A DNA stretch of 64,000 nucleotides from positions 1 to 64,000 of the forward strand of contig JAGATY010000079.1 of the NCBI GenBank assembly GCA_017621035.1, in the 5' to 3' direction. The translations under genes and the position numbers were made by a program. Each line of letters starts with the position of its first letter. Position 1 is the first letter of the stretch. This document shows positions 52,311 through 59,570 of this stretch, piece by piece. This DNA comes from Bacteroides sp. GTDB lineage: Bacteria > Bacteroidota > Bacteroidia > Bacteroidales > Bacteroidaceae. The notes beneath the pieces are model-generated. The model was not told where the DNA came from. It saw only the letters and a program-made list of their open reading frames with translations, and ran no database searches.

Positions 52311-52937
52311 TTACTTCAACTGTTTCAGGTATTTACCAATAACATCAGCTGCTTCGCTCTGTTCCTCTTCCAGCTTATCTTGCAAAGCTGGCTGCCCCGC
52401 AAGCAGCTGGTGCATGTATTCTTTGCTGACAAAAACGGCCTTACCACTCTCCAAGTCCAGTTCATAGTAGACGCGCTCGTCCACCAGTCCCGACGCATTG
52501 ATGGCATCGCCCAGTTCACCACCCAGTTTGGTGGCATCGACCGGCAGGATGTTACGGGTTGCTTCCTGTCCCAAGGGGTGAGCGCGGAAGAATACTCTGC
52601 CGGCTACCTCCAATGCGGGAGCATACCACTTGCCAAAACGGTAACGCTGGTAGCGCATCTTCTTACAGTTGAGATAGAGGGCTGTATCCACACGGACAGC
52701 ATAGCAACGCGAACGCAGGTAGCGACTCATGCCGGAGTTCTCGTCTACAGAAATGCGGTAGTCTGCACCCCCCATTGCATAAATCAGATTCTTGGTGCGA
52801 CGTTCCACGCGCAAAGTGGTCACGGTATCGCCACGCTCCTCCACCAATGCCTTCAGGCTGGGATAGATGATCTGTTGTGCCTCGGCAGAGAGGAAGGAGA
52901 AAAAGAGGAGGAAGAACAGGAAACAGTAGTTTTTCAT
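52311..52937 (-). CDS. Secreted protein of unknown function
   Basis: 208 residues. Signal peptide MKNYCFLFFLLFFSFLSAEA, cleaved before QQ. The mature part has a beta-rich core (TTLRVERRTKNLIYAMGGAD, ISVDENSGMSRYLRSRCYAV, RVDTALYLNCKKMRYQRYRF) and a helical C-terminus with acidic residues. No lipobox and no recognised domain. It stands alone, upstream of the TetR gene by 250 bases in transcription direction, so probably not part of the efflux operon. Confidence 0.7.
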   Translation of the reverse strand: MKNYCFLFFLLFFSFLSAEAQQIIYPSLKALVEERGDTVTTLRVERRTKNLIYAMGGADYRISVDENSGMSRYLRSRCYAVRVDTALYLNCKKMRYQRYRFGKWYAPALEVAGRVFFRAHPLGQEATRNILPVDATKLGGELGDAINASGLVDERVYYELDLESGKAVFVSKEYMHQLLAGQPALQDKLEEEQSEAADVIGKYLKQLK

Positions 52938-53291
52938 CTTACATCAATAATATTATAAAATGTTCTATAAGTACTTTACTTAGTGCACCTTATCATCGGA
53001 ACAGGAGGTTTGACGTGGGGCGCATTTCTTTTACCGGCGCAAGATAGTGGTTTTGCCCGAGGCAGACAAATTTCAGGGAAACAACTTTTCGCAGCAATGC
53101 ACTTTTCTGCCTTTTAGGCAAAAAATCTTTCAAAAGGGAGGAAGAAGCAGGGTATTTGCTTACACAGCCTTTTACAAAAAAGCGCAATCTAGAGAAAATA
53201 AGAGCTAAGAAAAGGATGAATATGCACAAATCTTTGTATATATACACCCAACATACAGCATTTATGCACTTCAGACAAGTTTTTTGAGAGT

Positions 53292-53403
53292 TCAGCACGT
53301 GCAAAGCGATTGTTCCACACAAGTGGGGAAGAAGCTGGACACAAGTGTGGAGCAAATGCCGCACTTGTGTGGAAGAAACGCAACACTTGTGTGAAAGAAA
53401 AAG
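53292..53403. repeat. Array C: five 22-23 bp units with palindromic core
   Basis: Units start at 53292, 53314, 53337, 53360 and 53382. The core alternates between CACACAAGTG and its mirror CACTTGTGTG, followed by gaagaa-like spacers. Neighbouring units therefore carry the two orientations of one near-palindrome. It ends about 35 bases before block E, as array A does. Confidence 0.75.
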
Positions 53404-53437
53404 GAGGCTCATTTCGTCCGTTTTCGGGACTTTTCTC

Positions 53438-53583
53438 GGCTAGAATTTTTGTAAGGATTTCGATATTCCGCTGTATGACTGATAGATAAGCCTCTTCCGC
53501 TTTAAAAATCTGCACGAGGTACTCCTTCGGGTCGAAATAAACGATTCTCAGGCGGTTGGGAAATCAAATTGTCAAAATGATAG
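53438..53583 (+). other. Conserved intergenic block E, copy 2
   Basis: Aligns with 36361-36511 along its length, including GATTCTCAGGCGGTT without a mismatch. The blocks are oriented the same way relative to the array on the left and the plus-strand gene on the right. Confidence 0.65.
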
Positions 53584-53623
53584 TTCGTGGGAAACAAGTG
53601 TCTGTTATGACAATCTCTTTTCT

Positions 53624-53631
53624 TATCTTTG
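53624..53631 (+). promoter_or_regulatory. Predicted -7 element for the MutS-like gene
   Basis: TATCTTTG, 23 bases before the ATG at 53654. No clear -33 element. Confidence 0.5.
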
Positions 53632-53653
53632 CAGACACTGAAAAAAGCAGACG

Positions 53654-55477
53654 ATGGAAAAGAACAGAGATAATATTAAAGAGGAATACGGAGAGCGATT
53701 GCTACAAATCGCAATAGAGTTGAGAACAATGAGCCGACACATCAACTGCATCAGCATGCTGCGTGTGCTAGTGGTGGTTGTGGGTATAGCGGCCGTGATT
53801 TACCTGGAGGGAGTCGAAGCCAAAGGGCTGGCGGTCATCGCCACACTGGCACTCTTTGCGGGGCTGGTAGTGGTACATGGCCGGCTGTACATCAAGAGCG
53901 CATACAAGACAATTACAGCCCGTCTATGCCTGGAAGAAGTGTCAGCACTGCAAAATGACTTCACGACCTTTGATGACGGGAACGAATGGAGGGACACAGC
54001 GCACCGCTACAGTCCGGATTTGGATGTGTTTGGCCCGCACTCTCTCTTTCAGTGCATCAACCGCACGTGTAGCGGACCGGGAAAGAAGAGGTTAGCCGCA
54101 CTGCTATCTGAGCATCTGTTGGATTGCAAAGAGATTGAGAAACAGCAACATGCCGTGCAAGAGCTAGCCAAAGCTGTGGAGTTCCGGCTGCAGTTCAGAG
54201 TAGAGGGAGTACTGCACAAAGGATCAAGAGCCGATGAAGAGGCTCTGAAGAAGTGGAGCCAAAGAGACACTCAGTTCCGGTGCAACAAGTTGTTGCGTGC
54301 ATTGCCGGTGCTGGTCACTGCCACCAATCTCATCTGTTTCTTACTGGTAATGAGCGGAGTGATGCCGGCATCCACGTGGGGAATCATCTGGACATGTTTT
54401 GTGTTGGCAGCGTTTGGCTTCACCAGGCGAATCACTAAGATGCAGAACGTTTACGGGGAAAAACTGCAGATTCTGGGAACCTATGCCCGACAGTTACGGT
54501 TGATGGATGGGCAGGAGTTTCAGTCTGAGCGTCTGAAAGAGCTACAACAACAGATAGAGGGTGAGGGTCAAAAGGCGTCGGAAGCCATCCAACGACTGAA
54601 CCGACTGATGAATGCGTTAGACCAGCGCAACAATATGTTTATGCACACACTGCTTTGCGGGACTTTCTTTTGGGAGTTGTGGCAAGTGATGCGCATAGAG
54701 GCTTGGAAGGAACAGTACGCCAATAAGTTACAGGAATGGCTGGAGGCTATTGGAGAGATGGACATGCTCTGCTCGCTGGGCACGTTTGCCTATAACCATC
54801 CTGACTACATCTACCCTACTCTGTTGGAAAGCAATAGTGGCGAGAAGGGCTTCTGCTATACCGCCGAAGGGCTGGGACACCCACTGATGGAGGCCGAGCG
54901 TTGTGTGCGGAATGACATAGACATGCAGGGTAGACCGGCTTTCCACATAGTAACCGGAGCCAACATGGCCGGCAAGAGTACCTATCTGCGTACCGTAGGA
55001 GTGAACTTCTTGCTGGCTTGCATAGGTGCACCCGTCTGCGCCCACAGCATGTGTGTAACACCGGTGAGGCTGATTAGCAGTCTGCGAACCAGTGACTCGC
55101 TGAACGACAATGAGTCTTACTTCTTTGCCGAACTGAAACGGTTACAACACATCATCCAACATCTGCAAGCCGGAGAGCAGCTGTTTATCATTCTGGATGA
55201 GATACTGAAAGGTACCAACTCGATGGACAAACAACGTGGCTCGATGGCACTGGTAAAGCAGTTTATGACGCTGAAAGCCAACGGAATCATTGCCACGCAC
55301 GATTTATTGTTGGGTTCACTGATAGAGGCTTTCCCCGAGAACATCCGGAACTATTGCTTCGAGGCAGACATCAAGGAAGATGAACTAACCTTCTCGTACC
55401 GCATGAGAGCGGGTGTGGCACAGAACATGAATGCCTGCTTCTTGATGCAAAAAATGGGGATAGCCATCACTGACTAA
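53654..55477 (+). CDS. Membrane-anchored MutS-like ATPase
   Basis: 607 residues. Two hydrophobic segments near the N-terminus (about 36-75: LRVLVVVVGIAAVIYL and VIATLALFAGLVVV) and two more around 218-255. A MutS core/lever region with helices follows. The C-terminal MutS ATPase has Walker A GANMAGKSTYL (about 434), Walker B FIILDEILKGT (about 513) and the ATHDLLL switch. The mismatch-recognition domain I is absent. Such membrane MutS-related proteins occur in Bacteroidetes; their role is unknown and need not be mismatch repair. Confidence 0.85.
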   Translation: MEKNRDNIKEEYGERLLQIAIELRTMSRHINCISMLRVLVVVVGIAAVIYLEGVEAKGLAVIATLALFAGLVVVHGRLYIKSAYKTITARLCLEEVSALQNDFTTFDDGNEWRDTAHRYSPDLDVFGPHSLFQCINRTCSGPGKKRLAALLSEHLLDCKEIEKQQHAVQELAKAVEFRLQFRVEGVLHKGSRADEEALKKWSQRDTQFRCNKLLRALPVLVTATNLICFLLVMSGVMPASTWGIIWTCFVLAAFGFTRRITKMQNVYGEKLQILGTYARQLRLMDGQEFQSERLKELQQQIEGEGQKASEAIQRLNRLMNALDQRNNMFMHTLLCGTFFWELWQVMRIEAWKEQYANKLQEWLEAIGEMDMLCSLGTFAYNHPDYIYPTLLESNSGEKGFCYTAEGLGHPLMEAERCVRNDIDMQGRPAFHIVTGANMAGKSTYLRTVGVNFLLACIGAPVCAHSMCVTPVRLISSLRTSDSLNDNESYFFAELKRLQHIIQHLQAGEQLFIILDEILKGTNSMDKQRGSMALVKQFMTLKANGIIATHDLLLGSLIEAFPENIRNYCFEADIKEDELTFSYRMRAGVAQNMNACFLMQKMGIAITD

Positions 55478-55563
55478 CCCCATCCGGTGGCTTTATGGAA
55501 CAGGAGCGGAAGTGTTCTCACCCTTCCGGCACACACGTTCCACAAGCCTGACGAACAAGTAGA

Positions 55564-55655
55564 AGTTATTTTGATTTTATTTCTGCATTCTTTGAAGGAG
55601 CCTTTTCGAGGATGTTTTTCTTCTCTTCTGAGGAGCATTGCGGGCTATGTGACTA
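55564..55655. repeat. Half copy of the 180-bp MITE-like element
   Basis: Matches the left half of the copies at 4848 and 10242 through the central palindrome, here CATTGcgggCTATG, and then stops. Its last bases form the TAG stop of the gene at 55653 on the minus strand. Confidence 0.7.
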
Positions 55656-56195
55656 GTTTTTCTTCTTGCAACCCACCAAGAAGGCCGACACGGCAGCCGC
55701 CTCTTTCTCTGTATAATAACGAATGGGCGTAATGGGTGCATAGTTGTAGGGTACAAACTGAAAGAGTTGTACCGCAGCAAAACGGTTGTCGGCAGAGAGC
55801 ACAACACTCATGCGTACATTGCCTGCATCCTCGCAGCGCACAGAAGTATCGGCAGAGAGAGAGTCTTTATTCAGCAAATCAACCAGTTTGCTCATATACT
55901 TCAAGTCAAAAAATAGGCACTGCTCCTCGGCCACACTGCCGGTGGGAAGATAGACCAATACCTTCGACTTCCACAATAATCGGTACAAACCGTAGACAAT
56001 GAAGATACTTCCGAAGGCCAACAACGCCATGCTGAAGGTGGTAGACTTGTCGTGCTCTTCATACAGAAACAGAAAAGCAGCAATACCCGGGAAGAGCAAC
56101 AACAGGGAATAAATAACAGAAGGCAGGCTGATACGACTAGCCACATGGGGATGAGTAGATGCACAGCGGGGTGCATCAATAGTTTGAGTTTGCAT
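55653..56195 (-). CDS. Two-span membrane protein of unknown function
   Basis: 180 residues. Two hydrophobic segments at about 29-47 (YSLLLLFPGIAAFLFL) and 57-73 (MALLAFGSIFIVYGLY), then a soluble domain of about 105 residues (FFDLKYMSKLVDLLNKDSLS, AVQLFQFVPYNYAPITPIRY). The stop codon lies exactly at the junction with a truncated MITE-like element, so the C-terminus may have been shaped by that insertion. No family recognised. Confidence 0.65.
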   Translation of the reverse strand: MQTQTIDAPRCASTHPHVASRISLPSVIYSLLLLFPGIAAFLFLYEEHDKSTTFSMALLAFGSIFIVYGLYRLLWKSKVLVYLPTGSVAEEQCLFFDLKYMSKLVDLLNKDSLSADTSVRCEDAGNVRMSVVLSADNRFAAVQLFQFVPYNYAPITPIRYYTEKEAAAVSAFLVGCKKKN

Positions 56196-56324
56196 ATGAT
56201 TCTTTATATATTAAATAGGTGTATAAAAGAAATTGATAAAAAGATTCTGTCATGGCTCCATCAAGAGTCATGAAGAATGACGATTATCCTTAAAGAAAAG
56301 GATTAGAAAGAAACTATGCAACCG

Positions 56325-56726
56325 CTAAATGAGAATACGCCGCAACGTGAAAATGTAGTACCTGCACGCCGGACGTAGAGAGGGATGAGGGAAAGCATCG
56401 CACCGATGCAGTTCATTCTTCTGCCGCGAAGTGGCCACAGAAGAGAGACTTCCAGACAAGGTGCGTAATGAAAAAAGGTATTCCGAAGTGAAAAAACGCT
56501 GCAAACGACTGACGGTTCCGGTCGGCATGCCACCCGTCTGTCCCGCCACTTCGGCCTCCGGAAGCGTGAAAAGTTGGGGAGGCAGGAAAGAGGACTCGTG
56601 CATCTGTTCCTCCAAAGCTACAGACTTCTGCTGTGTTGCCGTGTTACCGGCAAACATCATGCCACCCGCCTGAACGCAAGCCAGCATAAACAACCAGAAC
56701 CATATAGTTTGAAGTATTTTCATCAT
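56325..56726 (-). CDS. Small exported protein of unknown function
   Basis: 133 residues if started at the ATG at 56726; an ATG 33 bases upstream (56759) is also in frame. The preferred start gives MMKILQTIWFWLFMLACVQA, a signal-peptide-like segment. It is supported by a TACCTTTG -7 element at 56735-56742, although the leader would then be very short. The tail RPACRYYIFTLRRILI is hydrophobic and basic. No domain recognised. Its status as a real gene is moderately supported. Confidence 0.5.
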   Translation of the reverse strand: MMKILQTIWFWLFMLACVQAGGMMFAGNTATQQKSVALEEQMHESSFLPPQLFTLPEAEVAGQTGGMPTGTVSRLQRFFTSEYLFSLRTLSGSLSSVATSRQKNELHRCDAFPHPSLRPACRYYIFTLRRILI

Positions 56727-56734
56727 AACAGCTA

Positions 56735-56742
56735 CAAAGGTA
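56735..56742 (-). promoter_or_regulatory. Possible -7 element for the gene at 56325
   Basis: TACCTTTG on the minus strand, nine bases before the inner ATG pair. If real, transcription would begin almost at the start codon. Confidence 0.35.
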
Positions 56743-57005
56743 ACGCTTTTAGCAGACATCTTGTTCTCCCAAACCGCATTTCTTTTTCAGGCAAACAGAT
56801 TAAAAACCTCCCAAAGTCAGAATCTTTTCGGAAGCTGTTCCTAATCTCTCCAAAGATTACACCTAAACTTTCCGGACATCGCGCCGAATCTCATCAACTT
56901 TACCAAGACATGAAAAAGTCACTATCTCCGGGGCTTAGGGGAAATGAGTTGTAGAGAGAAGAAAGAAAAGGAGAGAAGTGTTGCTAGAAAATAAATTATA
57001 TTTCA

Positions 57006-57013
57006 TACTTTTG
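57006..57013 (+). promoter_or_regulatory. Predicted -7 element of the structured RNA
   Basis: TACTTTTG. A possible -33 TTG lies 22 bp upstream (56981-56983), slightly longer than the usual spacing. Confidence 0.45.
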
Positions 57014-57019
57014 CAAAAG

Positions 57020-57337
57020 ACTCAGCCGTGGTTTCATGCCGTGAAAGCTACGACTAGAGGCTTAAATATTTATTGGAAGAGAGCGTTTACTTGACGTTTT
57101 GTCTTTAGCACTTCTGAATCTCGCAAGTTCAAATTCCGCTAAAAGATGAAGCAACGGTAGATGCCTGTAGATGTGTTATACCCCGTCATGTCCTAACCTC
57201 TTAGGGCATGGTATTGTTATACATATCGGCGTAGGTGTCTCATTGTTGCTCGTTTCAGCGGAATTGGGCAATGCGAGAGCCTAGAAGTGCGGGATGAGCA
57301 AAGTACAGATTCCTGCGCTTTTTTATTTTCGGCCGAA
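57020..57337 (+). ncRNA. Structured non-coding RNA candidate with a 6S-like rod
   Basis: No open frame of note. The span 57108-57290 (183 bases) folds on itself from end to end. GCACTTCT pairs with AGAAGTGC, TCTCGCA with TGCGAGA, AATTCCGCT with AGCGGAATT, and GCAAC with GTTGC. ATGCC pairs with GGCGT, GATGTGT with ACATATC, and CATGTCCTAA with TTAGGGCATG at the tip. A long rod with internal bubbles and this length is what 6S RNA looks like. An independent hairpin (GTGGTTTCA with TGAAAGCTAC) lies in the first 40 bases. It is flanked by a -7 element and an intrinsic terminator. It lacks the conserved sequences of tmRNA and RNase P RNA that I would expect. The identity as 6S is a suggestion only. 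Confidence 0.6.
57286..57337 (+). terminator. Intrinsic terminator of the structured RNA
   Basis: GTGCGGGA pairs with TTCCTGCGC (one base bulged), followed directly by TTTTTTATTTT. Confidence 0.65.
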
Positions 57338-57374
57338 TCAGGGGTAATCTATAGGCAAGCAAACAAATAGAGAC

Positions 57375-57884
57375 ATGAGAACAATAAAGTTTTTCGTGAT
57401 TGGCATTGCTGCAATAGGAGTATTGACAGCTTGCAATGGGGGAGTTTTTAAGTCAAGGCACAAAGCAGAAACATTCGGTGACTCTGCTCGTCTAAGTCTG
57501 GGAATGGTCATGAACAATGTAAAAGAGATGCCTGACGAGGGTAGCTATGAAGTGATTATCGACAACGATTCCACCTGCGTATTTACCTTCCTGAAAGAAG
57601 GCAACACTATTGCAACCGAGTACTATTACATGAAGATACGCAACAAAAAGACCGGCGTAGTAAAACTCTGTGAGTGCATAAACAAACCTACTGGTGAGCG
57701 AGGAAGCATGATTTCGATACACGACATTCTCAATAAACATCGGGGACGCCTGCGCTTCTATATCAATGAACCGAAGTACAAAGGAATGTCCGAGCAGCAG
57801 GTTCTGGAGAGTTTGGCCTACATGGATATGTGCATCGGTTGCGCGTTGTATGGGAATGTCATAGAAGAAGAACCAAAGCCATAA
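57375..57884 (+). CDS. Lipoprotein of unknown function (envelope operon, first gene)
   Basis: 169 residues. Signal peptide ends at AIGVLTAC. The mature part is a small mixed fold (MVMNNVKEMPDEGSYEVIID, CVFTFLKEGNTIATEYYYMK) and a C-terminal CIGCALYG. No domain recognised. It is followed three bases later by the TonB-C/WG-repeat gene, so they form an operon, which starts 38 bases after the structured RNA terminator. Confidence 0.75.
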   Translation: MRTIKFFVIGIAAIGVLTACNGGVFKSRHKAETFGDSARLSLGMVMNNVKEMPDEGSYEVIIDNDSTCVFTFLKEGNTIATEYYYMKIRNKKTGVVKLCECINKPTGERGSMISIHDILNKHRGRLRFYINEPKYKGMSEQQVLESLAYMDMCIGCALYGNVIEEEPKP

Positions 57885-57887
57885 GTC

Positions 57888-59552
57888 ATGAGAATCAAAG
57901 GACTATTATTGTTGGTTGCCATGCAGATGCTCATGGCAACGACCTATGCACAGACATTTTGGGAGGTATCTCCCACTTATCCGGGAGGAAGCAATGCCAT
58001 GGGTAAATACATTCGTGACTCTTTCCGCTTCCCCAGCACGGTGACAGCAGACAAAATAACCGGCAAGTGCTATGTTAAGTTGATAATTGATGCTGACGGA
58101 AACATATGTGAAGCAACAGTATTGAAAGGAATCTCCGCAGATGTGGATGAGGAACTGCTCAGGGTATTCAAGTCCATGCCTAAATGGACTCCAGGCAAGT
58201 TAATAGGTTCTGCAACCAAAGGTGAAGTGGTAGCTCCCGTTATATTAAACTTCAATCGGAAACAGACGGCTTCAACAGCGCCCAAACAGGAACAGAAAAC
58301 AGCTCCTGCCAGCCCTCAAACGGCTGCAAAGCAAGCTACAACCCATAGCCAACCTGCTGAGGATTTCTTACAAAACTGGAAGAAACAGTACAGTCATAGC
58401 AGTGATGAATATCCGATTTCTCCAAATGCAAAGACGGTGTACATCAACAACTATGAGACTGATTATCAGTTCGCAGATGGCATGTTGGCCATTCAAAACA
58501 AGGAGACAGGGAAGTGGGGATTCATTGATGAGGACGGGAACTTATTGAAAGGTGGGTACAAGTGGCAGTATGCTGATTTCAAGAAGCCTCGCTTTGGTGC
58601 AGGGCATTGTCTGGTTGCACTGAGGAATACAAACAATCCTCGGAAACTTGATTGGTATATTCTGGACAAGAAAGGAAACAGCAGGCGCTTTAATGTCGGT
58701 GCAGAGATAGCGGAAGTATCTCATTTCAATGCTGACGGCATAGTGGCTGTTATGGTTAAGGCTGATTATTCAGGTAGAATCAGATATTTCAAGAGTGACG
58801 GTACAGAGGTCTACAGGAATCTGTCTGCACCGGCCTCTCTTGCCATGGAAGTTGTTCCATTGGGAGAATTTAAGGACAATAGAGCACTGTGCTATAATAG
58901 CGAAAAGAGAGTCTACGGATACATCAATCGCAGTGGCAGCCTCATTGGCAATAAAACATATCAGGATGCGCAAGAGTATAGTCAAGGGCTTGCTGCAGTG
59001 GTAGTTAATACTGAGAGCGGAAGACGTTGGGGATATATCGACGTCAATGGTTCCATGGTAATACCGGCCAAGTTCTCCAAAGAACCCTCTCCTTTCACGT
59101 TCGGGTATGCAATAGCCGAAAAGCAAAATGGCAAAAAGGTCTTTATAAATAAACAAGGTGAGGTCTGCAGTGCTGAATACGACCGTCTTATCAACTTTGT
59201 GAATGGCTATGCCTTGGCAAGCATCAGTACCAAATGCTACATTATCGATACAAACATGAAGGCAGAAGAAGTAAAAACGAGTGGATTTGACCATTCTACA
59301 TTAAGAGAAATGGAAAAGAATCTGCCGGTAAAAACTGCTTTCGATGGGAAGTATATCATTTATGACGGCGTGTACATGAGCACCGGATTGATATGGCCAC
59401 AGAACGGCAAGAAGTACAATACCGGCCGTGGACCGTACAGCGAGAACAGAGTTCACGTCAAAGTAGATAGAGGTGTGTATAAAGGAGAGGAGCACTATTT
59501 TCTTGACCGCACAGGGCAAGTAGTTATCAAGTTTGCAAAAGAAGAGTTTTAA
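57888..59552 (+). CDS. TonB C-terminal-like and WG-repeat envelope protein
   Basis: 554 residues. Signal peptide MRIKGLLLLVAMQMLMATTYAQ. A TonB C-terminal-like domain at about 45-125 has GKCYVKLIIDADGNICEATV. A low-complexity linker (KQEQKTAPASPQTAAKQ) follows, then WG repeats from about 190 (KWGFIDEDGNLLKGGYKW, RRWGYIDVNGSMVIPAKFS). WG repeats usually mediate protein binding in the envelope. No membrane span follows the TonB-like domain, so it is not a classic TonB energy transducer. It is encoded between a lipoprotein and a membrane SH3 protein. Confidence 0.8.
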   Translation: MRIKGLLLLVAMQMLMATTYAQTFWEVSPTYPGGSNAMGKYIRDSFRFPSTVTADKITGKCYVKLIIDADGNICEATVLKGISADVDEELLRVFKSMPKWTPGKLIGSATKGEVVAPVILNFNRKQTASTAPKQEQKTAPASPQTAAKQATTHSQPAEDFLQNWKKQYSHSSDEYPISPNAKTVYINNYETDYQFADGMLAIQNKETGKWGFIDEDGNLLKGGYKWQYADFKKPRFGAGHCLVALRNTNNPRKLDWYILDKKGNSRRFNVGAEIAEVSHFNADGIVAVMVKADYSGRIRYFKSDGTEVYRNLSAPASLAMEVVPLGEFKDNRALCYNSEKRVYGYINRSGSLIGNKTYQDAQEYSQGLAAVVVNTESGRRWGYIDVNGSMVIPAKFSKEPSPFTFGYAIAEKQNGKKVFINKQGEVCSAEYDRLINFVNGYALASISTKCYIIDTNMKAEEVKTSGFDHSTLREMEKNLPVKTAFDGKYIIYDGVYMSTGLIWPQNGKKYNTGRGPYSENRVHVKVDRGVYKGEEHYFLDRTGQVVIKFAKEEF

Positions 59553-59570
59553 CCATTAACATTCATATAT

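Larger units (their letters stand above)
52938..53653. other. Gene-free region with array C and block E
   Basis: About 716 bases between divergent genes with no credible coding sequence. It holds array C (53292-53403), block E copy 2 (53438-53583) and a TATCTTTG -7 element for the MutS-like gene (53624-53631). The left part (52960-53280) shows nothing recognised. Confidence 0.7.
56760..57374. other. Intergenic region holding a structured RNA
   Basis: The left 240 bases show no feature. From 57006 it contains a -7 element, a structured RNA candidate and its terminator, described separately. Confidence 0.6.

Noticed and set aside
57020..57337. tmRNA or RNase P RNA
   Set aside because: The expected conserved stretches (tmRNA tag frame and tRNA-like ends; RNase P GAGGAAAGTC-type core) are not present.
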